The notes under the pieces: generated by a model
The model's database searches: none
What the model saw: the letters and a program-made list of their open reading frames with translations, nothing else
Told to the model about the DNA's origin: nothing
Position numbers and translations under genes: made by a program
In this document: piece by piece, positions 36,506 through 43,939 of the stretch
Numbering within the stretch: position 1 is the stretch's first letter
Layout: each line of letters opens with the position of its first letter
NCBI GenBank assembly: GCA_022562915.1
Contig: JADFOJ010000014.1
Coordinates: 1-49,137 of the forward strand
From: Planctomycetota bacterium
GTDB lineage: Bacteria; Planctomycetota; Phycisphaerae; Phycisphaerales; SM1A02
Reading direction: 5' to 3'
Length of the DNA: 49,137 bases

Positions 36506-39247
36506 ATGAGTACCAACGTCGTCATCGCCATCTTCAAACGGAACTTCGTGAGCTACTTCAGCAGCCCGATCGGCTACGTGTTCATCTGCGCCCTGGTGCT
36601 CATGACCGCCTTCGCCGCCTTCTGGCCGAACGAGTTCTTCAACGCCAACCTCGCCAACCTCGATCAGCTCAACCGGCGTATCCCCTGGATCATGCTGGCG
36701 TTCATCCCCGCCGTGACGATGAGCGTCTGGGCCCAGGAACGGGAGCGCGGCACCGACGAACTCCTGCTGACGCTGCCGGCGCGTGATGTCGACGTCGTCA
36801 TCGGCAAGTACCTGGCGGCGCTGGCGATCTTCACGGTCGCACTGGGTTTCTCGCTGTCCAACGTCGCCGTCCTCGTCGGTCTGGGCATGCCGGACGTCGG
36901 GCTGATCGCGGCGAACTATCTCGGCTACTGGTTCCTCGGCGCGGCGATGCTGTCGGTGGGCATGACGGCGTCGTTCGTCACGAGCAACCTGACCGTCGCG
37001 TTCATGCTGGCGGTCGCGTTGAACGCGCCGCTGGTCTTCGCCGCGTACGCGGACGTGATCCACGGTCGCGAGGTGGCCCTGGCCGTCAAGCAGTTCAGCG
37101 TGGCCAGCCGGTTCGCGGACTTTTCTCACGGGGTCATCAGTTCTTCGAGCATCGTGTACTTCGCGTCCATCGTCTTCGTGATGTTATATGTCAGCATGGT
37201 GCTCATCCGCCGGAGGCTCTGGGCCGACCGGCGTGCCGCGGTTCCCCAGGGACTTCACTACGCGCTGCGGGTGCTGGCCCTGCTGGCGATGGCCGCGGGG
37301 TTGACGGTACTGGCCACGCGTTTCGATCGCCGCGTGGACGCCACCAGCGAGCGGCTCAGTAGTCTTTGCGCGCAGACGGTCAGCCTGCTCGGCATGCTCA
37401 ACGACGAGCGCCCGGTCTACGTCGATGCCTACGTCAGCCCGCAAGTGCCCGAGGCGTACGTGCAGATGCGGACCAACCTGCTCAACATGCTGCGCGAAGT
37501 GAACTCTCTCGCGGGCGACCGCGTGATCGTTCGGGTCCATGACACGGACGTCTTCAGCCGGGACGCGGTCGAGGCGCAGGAGCAATTCGGCATCACCGCC
37601 CGGCCGGTGCAGTCCACGACGGGCGGCAAGTTCGAGGTGGAGGAGATCTTTCTCGGCGCCGCGTTCATGTGCGGCCTGGACAAGGTCGTTGTTCCGTTCT
37701 TCGACCGGGGCATTCCCGTCGAGTACGAGGTGGTGCGTTCCATCGCGACGGTGAGCCAGCAGCAACGCCGGCGTATCGGCGTGGTGAATACGGATGCGCG
37801 ACTCTTCGGCGGTTTCGACATACAGACGATGACCAGCCGACCCGCCGAGCAGATCATCCGGGAGCTCAACAAGCAGTACGAGACGGAGCAGGTCAATGCT
37901 GCGGTGCGGATCGAAGACTACGACGCATTGCTCGTCGTGCAGCCGTCGTCGCTGCCGCAGGACCAGCTCGACAACCTCATCGATGCGATACGCCGGGGCA
38001 TCCCCACCGCGATCTTCGAGGATCCCTTCCCGATCCGCGATGCCCGCGTCGCGGCGACGAGCCAGCCCCGCATCTCGGCGGGCGGCAACAACCCGTTCCA
38101 GCAGCAGCAGCGCCCGCAGCCCAAGGGCGACATCCGGCAACTCTGGGATCTGCTGGAGGTCCGCTTCAGCGACAGCACCGTGGTCTGGGATGACTACAAC
38201 CCCTACCCGAAGCTGCCCGACCTGCCGCCGGAACTCGTCTTCATCTCCCGTGGCAGCGGTTCGGCGACGGCGTTCAACGAGACGCACGATGTCACCAGCG
38301 GCCTCCAGCAGGTCCTGCTCATGTTCGGGGCCTACATCCAGCCCCGGATCGGGTCAGCGCTGAACTTCACGCCCCTGTTGACCACCGGGACTCAGACCGG
38401 ACTGGTCAACTACGACGACATGGTCCTGCGCACGATCTTCGGCCCCGGCGGCCTCAACCCCGCCCGGCGGCACAGCCTGACGGGGCAGTCCTACACCATG
38501 GCTGCCCATATCACGGGTACCTCGCCTTCCGGCGGCGGCACCTCGCCTTCCGGCGGCGGCAACGAGCCGGCCGGGGCCGGCGCGGAGGATCCCGGCGACG
38601 GCACCGCGCCTTCCGGCGGCGCCATCAACGTCATACTCGCCGGCGACATCGACATGCTCTACTCGGTCTTCTTCGTCATGCGGGAGCGCGGCTCCAACCA
38701 GGATGAAGAACTCAACCTCCAGTTCGACAACGTCACCTTCATTCTCAACGTCTTGGACTCGCTCGCCGGCGATGACCGCTTCATCGAGATTCGCAAGCGG
38801 CGACCGGTTCACCGGACGCTGACCAGGGTTGAAGCGCGCACCAAGGGCATCATCGACCAGGCGAACCGTGACGCGGAGCGCTACAGGGACGAGTTCGAGC
38901 GCAAGCAGTCCGAGCAGCGCCTCAAGTTCGATCAGGCCATAGAGACACTCCAGCAGCGCGAGGGAATCGACCTCCAGCAGATGGCGCTGGAGATCCAGGC
39001 GGCGATGCAGGCCAACGAGCGCCAGATGACGGCCGTCGGCGAGCGACTGGCCCGGGAGCGCGACAAGGAGATTCAGCGGACCGAGCGGAGCCTCGCCCTG
39101 GCAATCCGGAGTATCCAGGGCCGGTTCAAGTTCGCCGCAATACTGATACCACCGATTCTTCCGATCATCCTCGCCGTGATCGTCTACGCCCGGCGTCGCC
39201 GGCTGGAGAGCATCGGCGTTCCGGCGGATCGGATCAGGACCGCCTGA
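36506..39247 (+). CDS. Fused ABC-2 permease (GldF-like) and GldG-like substrate-binding protein
   Basis: 913 aa. Residues of about 1-240 are a six-helix ABC-2 permease (FKRNFVSYFSSPIGYVF, RERGTDELLLTLPARDVDVV). From about 245 the GldG part begins with a membrane helix (ALRVLALLAMAAGLTVLATR) and RFDRRVDATSERLSSL, has the long periplasmic domain (VIVRVHDTDVFSRDAVEA), and ends with a coiled coil and a last helix (FAAILIPPILPIILAVIVY). In most genomes GldF and GldG are separate genes. A tandem 21-bp repeat (38519-38560) codes TSPSGGG twice in a flexible loop. Start ATG at 36506, 5 bp after the ATPase gene. Confidence 0.9.
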   Translation: MSTNVVIAIFKRNFVSYFSSPIGYVFICALVLMTAFAAFWPNEFFNANLANLDQLNRRIPWIMLAFIPAVTMSVWAQERERGTDELLLTLPARDVDVVIGKYLAALAIFTVALGFSLSNVAVLVGLGMPDVGLIAANYLGYWFLGAAMLSVGMTASFVTSNLTVAFMLAVALNAPLVFAAYADVIHGREVALAVKQFSVASRFADFSHGVISSSSIVYFASIVFVMLYVSMVLIRRRLWADRRAAVPQGLHYALRVLALLAMAAGLTVLATRFDRRVDATSERLSSLCAQTVSLLGMLNDERPVYVDAYVSPQVPEAYVQMRTNLLNMLREVNSLAGDRVIVRVHDTDVFSRDAVEAQEQFGITARPVQSTTGGKFEVEEIFLGAAFMCGLDKVVVPFFDRGIPVEYEVVRSIATVSQQQRRRIGVVNTDARLFGGFDIQTMTSRPAEQIIRELNKQYETEQVNAAVRIEDYDALLVVQPSSLPQDQLDNLIDAIRRGIPTAIFEDPFPIRDARVAATSQPRISAGGNNPFQQQQRPQPKGDIRQLWDLLEVRFSDSTVVWDDYNPYPKLPDLPPELVFISRGSGSATAFNETHDVTSGLQQVLLMFGAYIQPRIGSALNFTPLLTTGTQTGLVNYDDMVLRTIFGPGGLNPARRHSLTGQSYTMAAHITGTSPSGGGTSPSGGGNEPAGAGAEDPGDGTAPSGGAINVILAGDIDMLYSVFFVMRERGSNQDEELNLQFDNVTFILNVLDSLAGDDRFIEIRKRRPVHRTLTRVEARTKGIIDQANRDAERYRDEFERKQSEQRLKFDQAIETLQQREGIDLQQMALEIQAAMQANERQMTAVGERLARERDKEIQRTERSLALAIRSIQGRFKFAAILIPPILPIILAVIVYARRRRLESIGVPADRIRTA

Positions 39248-39248
39248 C

Positions 39249-40664
39249 ATGATCGAATCTGCAAAGACACTGCTGTTTCTCGCGTGTGCCGTCGCCGTCG
39301 GCGCGCTGGTGTGGGTGGCCCGCCCGGCGGATCCAGGCCGCGGCGTCGTCGACGATGCCGGTGAACTGTTCTTCGCCGACTTCACCGACCCGCTCACCGC
39401 GGCGTCGCTGGAGATCATCGGGTTCAACGAGACCCTCGCGACGGTCCATGTGTTCAAGGTCGCCCGGCACAACGGGGTCTGGTCGATCCCGTCGCACGAG
39501 AACTATCCCGCCGACGCCGAGAACCAGTTCGGGAATGCCGCCGCGAGCATGATCGGGCTGGTCAAGGGTGCCGGCCGCAGCGACCAGCGCACCGATCACG
39601 CCCTGTACAAGGTCGTCGATCCGACCGAGGCCGACGCCGGATCGACCGGTGTCGGTACCCGCGTCACGCTTGCGGGCGAGGACGGTCGCGTGATCACCGA
39701 CCTCATCATCGGCACGGCGGTCAAGGATTCCAACGAGTTGCGGTACGTCCGCGTTCCCGGCGTGGACCGCGTGTACATGTGCGAAATCGACATCAGGAAG
39801 TTCTCGACCCGCTTCGAGGACTGGATCGAGAAGGACCTGCTTCAACTGACGCCCGCGGACATCACCGGCGTCGTCGTCAAGGACTACTCGATCGACGAGT
39901 TCAGCAGGCAGGTGATCCAGGGCGGCGTGGTGACGCTCACCTATGATGGCCAGGCCTTCTCGTGGGGGCTCGAAGGCCTCGGCGAGGATGAGTCGCTCGT
40001 CCAGAGCAAGCTGATCGACCTGAGACGCGGACTGGACGAGTTGAAGATCATCGACGTTCACCGCAAGCCCGCCGGCCTGAGTTCCGAACTGAGAGCCGAG
40101 GACGCCTTGCAACTGGACACCGAGGCCGTGCGGTCTCTTCAGAGCCGGGGCTTCTTCATCTCCGGCGGCCGCCTGTTGTCGAACCAGGGGGAGACGGTGG
40201 TTCAGACGGTCGAGGGTGTCCAGTACGTTCTGCGTTTCGGGGAGATCGCGGCGGTTCGCGGCGGCGGCGACGACGACGACGACTCGGCAGGCGTCCCCGG
40301 CCGCTACCTGTTCGTGACCGTGGAGTTCAACGCGCAGGCCATCCCCGGCCCCGAGCTCATGGAGCTGCCCGACCTGGACTCATTCGGACTCGAGGACGAA
40401 TCGGAATCGGAGACCGACGACCCGGCAGCCACGCAGCCGTCGATGTCCGAGGCGATAGAGAAGGCCCGGGAGATGATTACCCGGGACAACCAGCGCAAAC
40501 AGCAGGAATACGACCAGAAGCTCGAAGACGGTCGCGCCCGTGTAAGCGAACTCACCGACCGCTTCGCGGACTGGTACTACGTCATCTCCGACTCGGTCTA
40601 CAACAACGTCCGTCTGACCCGGGCCGACATTGTCGAACAGACTCCCGCCGCACAGGGCGAGTAA
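39249..40664 (+). CDS. DUF4340 domain protein
   Basis: 471 aa. N-terminal membrane helix (LLFLACAVAVGALVWVA, about 8-24), then a large outside domain of DUF4340, which regularly accompanies GldG-like proteins. Begins 1 bp after the stop of the fusion gene, so the three are one operon. An acidic run of about 5 Asp (GACGACGACGAC near 40268-40283) and the Asp/Glu/Ser stretch ESESETDD are loops. A C-terminal coiled-coil region, then DWYYVISDSVYNNVRLTRADIV, is the conserved end. Function within the transporter unknown. Confidence 0.85.
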   Translation: MIESAKTLLFLACAVAVGALVWVARPADPGRGVVDDAGELFFADFTDPLTAASLEIIGFNETLATVHVFKVARHNGVWSIPSHENYPADAENQFGNAAASMIGLVKGAGRSDQRTDHALYKVVDPTEADAGSTGVGTRVTLAGEDGRVITDLIIGTAVKDSNELRYVRVPGVDRVYMCEIDIRKFSTRFEDWIEKDLLQLTPADITGVVVKDYSIDEFSRQVIQGGVVTLTYDGQAFSWGLEGLGEDESLVQSKLIDLRRGLDELKIIDVHRKPAGLSSELRAEDALQLDTEAVRSLQSRGFFISGGRLLSNQGETVVQTVEGVQYVLRFGEIAAVRGGGDDDDDSAGVPGRYLFVTVEFNAQAIPGPELMELPDLDSFGLEDESESETDDPAATQPSMSEAIEKAREMITRDNQRKQQEYDQKLEDGRARVSELTDRFADWYYVISDSVYNNVRLTRADIVEQTPAAQGE

Positions 40665-40675
40665 TCGATCGCGCA

Positions 40676-40819
40676 GGGTGGCACGGTCGAGGGAGTCCGC
40701 CGCAGGCGGACGAGTTCGCCCGTGTGCGGGCGTGGTTCGTATCGACCCTGCACGTGGTCGGACGTCGCACCACGGGCGAGGTCGTCCGCCTGCGGCGGAC
40801 GCCCTCGACCGTGCCACCC
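40676..40819. repeat. GTGGCACGG palindrome, long form with 49-bp arms
   Basis: Arms 40676-40724 and 40771-40819 pair at 46 of 49 positions; the outer 18 (GGGTGGCACGGTCGAGGG) are perfect. Each arm also holds its own hairpin, GTCCGCC/GGCGGAC, so the element can form one long stem or a cloverleaf with arms at about 40688-40718, 40719-40776 and 40777-40807. It fills the space between the DUF4340 and HutF stops and may end both transcripts. Confidence 0.9.
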
Positions 40820-40825
40820 AAGAGC

Positions 40826-42112
40826 TCAGCTCCGCTTGCGGCCTCCTACCCACACCTCCGCGATCGCCTCCGCGCCGCTGCCGAAGACGAACGACTCGAG
40901 CAGTGTCTCGGGTGTCCAGCCGGCGAGGCTCGGCGCCGCGAGATCCAGCACGATCAGGTCCGCGGCGGCTCCGGGTTGCAGCGCGCCGGCGTTGACGCCC
41001 AGGGCCCGGGCGCCGTTGACCGTCGCGGCCTGCCACAACGCCGTGGCGCACCGGCCGGCGGCGTCCACGAAGACGCCGCGCGACTCCCGGCCGAGCCGCT
41101 GCGCATATTCCAGCAGGCGCATCTCCTCGACGAAGCTGATCCGCAGGTTGCTGTCGGTGCCCAGCGAGACCCCCCACGCGCTGCCGCCGCCGATCTTCCG
41201 CCCGTCCGGGATGCCGTCACCGAGGTTCGCCTCCGTCAACGGGCAGATGCACACGCTGCCGCCGGCGGCGAGGAACCCGGCCATGTCCTCGGGCGCCGTG
41301 TGCGTGCAGTGGACCGCGCAGAACCTGTCGTCGATGTCCAGACGTTGATTGAGCACCGCCATGGGGCGGTCGCCGTACGCGGCGACGCACGCCTCGATCT
41401 CCGCCGGCTGCTCCTCGACGTGCATGTGGAAGACGAGTTCCCGTTGCCGAGCTTCGCCGTGCAGCGCCGCAAGATCGTCGAGGCAGACCGCGCGGATGGA
41501 GTGGGCCGCGACGCCGAGTGTCTGCGTCGAGCGGTCGAGGAGCCCCCCGAGGCGGTCCATCTGCGCCCAGTACTCATCGCACGACGCGGTTCGGAAGCGC
41601 TGCTGGGCCCCCTGCAGCGGCGAGTCGAACCCACCCGCCCGGTAATAGGCGTTCAGCAGGACGATACGGATGCCGGAATCCGCCGCGGCCCGCAGCACGA
41701 CCTCGTCCAGCGCATAGCCGCCTCCGGAAGACTCGTGGTGCAGGTAGTGAAACTCCCCCACCGTCGTGATCCCCGCTCCGAGCATTTCCGTGAACGCCCG
41801 CCGCGACAGCTCGTAGAGCATCGCGCCGTCCATCGCCGCGACCAGTTCGTACATCGAGTCGCGCCAACTCCAGAACGAGCCGGCACCGGTCGGGAACACC
41901 TCGCCGCGGCCCCGCAGCCCCCTCTGGAAGGCGTGCGAGTGCGCGTTGACCATCCCCGGCAGGACCGCCCTGCCGGGCCACGCCGTTGCCTGGGCGGAGA
42001 CCGCCTCGACGGCGGCGATGGTGCCGTCGGGGTCGATGACGATCTGCCTGGCGGGCTCGAAGCTCGTCCCCGTCCAGGTGAGTTCCGGCTGAATGACCTG
42101 CCGGCCGTTCAC
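40826..42112 (-). CDS. hutF: Formimidoylglutamate deiminase (HutF-like amidohydrolase)
   Basis: 428 aa from the GTG at 42112. The zinc ligands are His58 and His60 (NAHSHAFQRGLRGRGE), His231 (FHMHVEEQ) and Asp320 (GTDSN), with His268 in CAVHCTHT. FWSWRDSMYELVAAMD and MLGAGITTVGEFHYLHH are strong HutF features. HutF removes ammonia from N-formimidoyl-L-glutamate in the five-step histidine pathway, giving N-formylglutamate. The start overlaps the M20 gene stop (GTGA), so the two are co-translated. No hutH, hutU, hutI or hutG is in the window. Other aminohydrolases such as guanine deaminases are less likely. Confidence 0.85.
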   Translation of the reverse strand: MNGRQVIQPELTWTGTSFEPARQIVIDPDGTIAAVEAVSAQATAWPGRAVLPGMVNAHSHAFQRGLRGRGEVFPTGAGSFWSWRDSMYELVAAMDGAMLYELSRRAFTEMLGAGITTVGEFHYLHHESSGGGYALDEVVLRAAADSGIRIVLLNAYYRAGGFDSPLQGAQQRFRTASCDEYWAQMDRLGGLLDRSTQTLGVAAHSIRAVCLDDLAALHGEARQRELVFHMHVEEQPAEIEACVAAYGDRPMAVLNQRLDIDDRFCAVHCTHTAPEDMAGFLAAGGSVCICPLTEANLGDGIPDGRKIGGGSAWGVSLGTDSNLRISFVEEMRLLEYAQRLGRESRGVFVDAAGRCATALWQAATVNGARALGVNAGALQPGAAADLIVLDLAAPSLAGWTPETLLESFVFGSGAEAIAEVWVGGRKRS

Positions 42113-43275
42113 GCCGCGGGTTCCGGGTTCCGGCTCATGCAGAACCGCCCGACGAGGTGCTCGATGACCTCCCTGGCCCTGGAGACCTCGTCGATCGGCA
42201 CGAACTCGTTTGGCTTGTGCGCGACCTCGATCGAGCCGGGTCCGAACAGCACGCACTGCATGCCCGTCGCGCTCAGCTTGCCGGCGTCGCTGGCGTAGGA
42301 GACGCCGAAGGACTGCGTCTGGCCGAGTTGCTCGCACAGCGCCCGGTGTATCGCCGCGTCGTCGTCCACCAGCAGCGGCGGGTTGTCGTTCATGACCTCG
42401 ACGGTGATGCGGGTTTTCGGATCGGCCTTGATCACGGCGTCCTTGACCCACTCGATCGTCGCCTCCGTGTTCATGCCGGGAAGCAGGCGCACGCCGAGAT
42501 CGATGACACACAGATCCGGGATCACGTTGACGGCGGTACCGCCGTGGATCTGCCCGACGTTGAGAACGGTGAAGGGCACCGTCGAGAAGAACCTGCTGTA
42601 GTCACTGCGTTTCTGCTTGAAGACCGTCGCCAGGTTGATTAGTGCCCTCACGATGCGGGCGCCGGCCTCGATCGCGCTGTGGCCGCGGTGCGGCGAACCG
42701 CTGTGAGCCGCGATGCCGTGGGCGGTCACCCGCATCCAGAGGTGACCCTTGTGCATGCGCACTGCGCGCAGGGAGGTCGGCTCGCCGACGAGGACGTTCA
42801 CCGGCAGCGGCCGGTCGGCGGGCCACGAGCGTACGAAGTGTTCCGCCCCCAGTGACCCCAACTCTTCGTCATAGGTCAACAGGAGCACCAGCGGCCGGCC
42901 GAGCCGGTCCGGGTCCGCCGCGGCGAAGACGTTCATCGCCAGGGCGATCGAGCCCTTCATGTCACATGAACCGCGCCCGACCCAGGTCCCGTTGACTTCC
43001 TTCAGCCGGAAGGGATCGCTGTCCCACCCCGGCTCGTCCGCCGGGACCACGTCCATGTGACCCGAGAGCACCAGGCCTTCGCCGGGAGCGTCCTCGGACC
43101 CCGCGATCGCCACGACGTTGACCTTGGAGGCGTCCGGGCCCGGTCGGCGCTCGATGGTGACGCCCGGCCTGTCCAGGTAGCCGCAGATGAAGTCGGCCAG
43201 GGGCAGGTTACTCAGTGAGCTCCTGGTGTCGAAGCTGACGAGCCGGGCCAGCAGAACCTTGTCCGAGAGCAGCAT
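42109..43275 (-). CDS. M20 family metallopeptidase, acetylornithine deacetylase-like
   Basis: 388 aa. Metal ligands: His73 and Asp75 (LSGHMDVVP), Asp105 (GRGSCDMKG), Glu137-Glu138 (TYDEELGSLGA, base and ligand), Glu165 (GEPTSL), and the last His in VAHKPNEFVP. The dimerisation domain lies between. The closest family is ArgE-type acetylornithine deacetylase, which removes acyl groups from amino acids. Being joined to hutF by a GTGA overlap, it may take the place of HutG and deformylate N-formylglutamate; this is inference. Start ATG at 43275 with TACGAT 8 bases before. Confidence 0.9.
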   Translation of the reverse strand: MLLSDKVLLARLVSFDTRSSLSNLPLADFICGYLDRPGVTIERRPGPDASKVNVVAIAGSEDAPGEGLVLSGHMDVVPADEPGWDSDPFRLKEVNGTWVGRGSCDMKGSIALAMNVFAAADPDRLGRPLVLLLTYDEELGSLGAEHFVRSWPADRPLPVNVLVGEPTSLRAVRMHKGHLWMRVTAHGIAAHSGSPHRGHSAIEAGARIVRALINLATVFKQKRSDYSRFFSTVPFTVLNVGQIHGGTAVNVIPDLCVIDLGVRLLPGMNTEATIEWVKDAVIKADPKTRITVEVMNDNPPLLVDDDAAIHRALCEQLGQTQSFGVSYASDAGKLSATGMQCVLFGPGSIEVAHKPNEFVPIDEVSRAREVIEHLVGRFCMSRNPEPAA

Positions 43276-43283
43276 GGCCGACC

Positions 43284-43289
43284 ATCGTA
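43284..43289 (-). promoter_or_regulatory. -10-like TACGAT ahead of the M20 gene
   Basis: Read on the minus strand, TACGAT ends 8 bases before the ATG at 43275, with no Shine-Dalgarno site between. Confidence 0.45.
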
Positions 43290-43326
43290 GTGTGCCGGGG
43301 CGAGCCTCGTGGCGGCCCGTGGCCCC

Positions 43327-43355
43327 TTTGATCCAGCGGCACGGTTGGATAGCAT
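43327..43355 (+). promoter_or_regulatory. Promoter of the secreted protein / S9 / folE operon
   Basis: TTTGAT (43327-43332), a 17-base spacer and TAGCAT (43350-43355), which ends 8 bases before the ATG at 43364. Confidence 0.5.
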
Positions 43356-43363
43356 CAGTGCCC

Positions 43364-43927
43364 ATGAGAGCTCTCTGGCTGTTGATCCTGGTCGTTGCAG
43401 TGCCGGTGGGCCTGGCGGGCCAGCCGCATCAGGCTGATCCGGCGGGTCCCGGGGATCCCGTCGAGGTCTTCGCCGACCTCGACGGCTCCTGGCAGGGCGT
43501 CTTCGTCGGCTACGACGCGGCCGGCCGGGAGCTGTACAGGATCCGGGTCCGGCAGACCTACCGGACGATCGACCGGTTCCGGCAGGTCGTCGAGATCACC
43601 GACACCATGGCCGACGGCACCGTGATCACGGGGCACGGGACCAACACTGCCCGGCGGGTGGCCGGCGGCGGGTTGCGCCTGCGCTGTGTCGTCGAGAAAT
43701 CCAACGGCGAGAAGGTCGAGCATGACGGGCGCGTCGTACGTGGACCCGACGGCGACGAACAGATCATCTGGTACTCCAGCAAGCCCGGCCGCGTGGAGAC
43801 CTTCCGGGAACGGGTCCACCGCGACGGCGACGAGATGGTCTACGAGATCAACGGCATGGGCCGTTACGGCGAGACACTGATTCTCATGAGCGGCCGGTAC
43901 AGGAAGATTGCGAACACGAACCCCTGA
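43364..43927 (+). CDS. Secreted protein of unknown function
   Basis: 187 aa. Signal peptide MRALWLLILVVAVPVGLAGQ. The mature part is a beta-rich domain beginning LDGSWQGVFVGYDAAGRELY and running through repeats of the type GDEQIIWYSSKPG to GRYGETLILMSGRYRKI. It has the look of a lipocalin-like or DUF1579-like fold, but I cannot name it. The S9 peptidase gene follows after 12 bp, so it is the first gene of an operon with S9 peptidase and folE. Confidence 0.75.
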   Translation: MRALWLLILVVAVPVGLAGQPHQADPAGPGDPVEVFADLDGSWQGVFVGYDAAGRELYRIRVRQTYRTIDRFRQVVEITDTMADGTVITGHGTNTARRVAGGGLRLRCVVEKSNGEKVEHDGRVVRGPDGDEQIIWYSSKPGRVETFRERVHRDGDEMVYEINGMGRYGETLILMSGRYRKIANTNP

Positions 43928-43939
43928 GTGGAGACGAGG

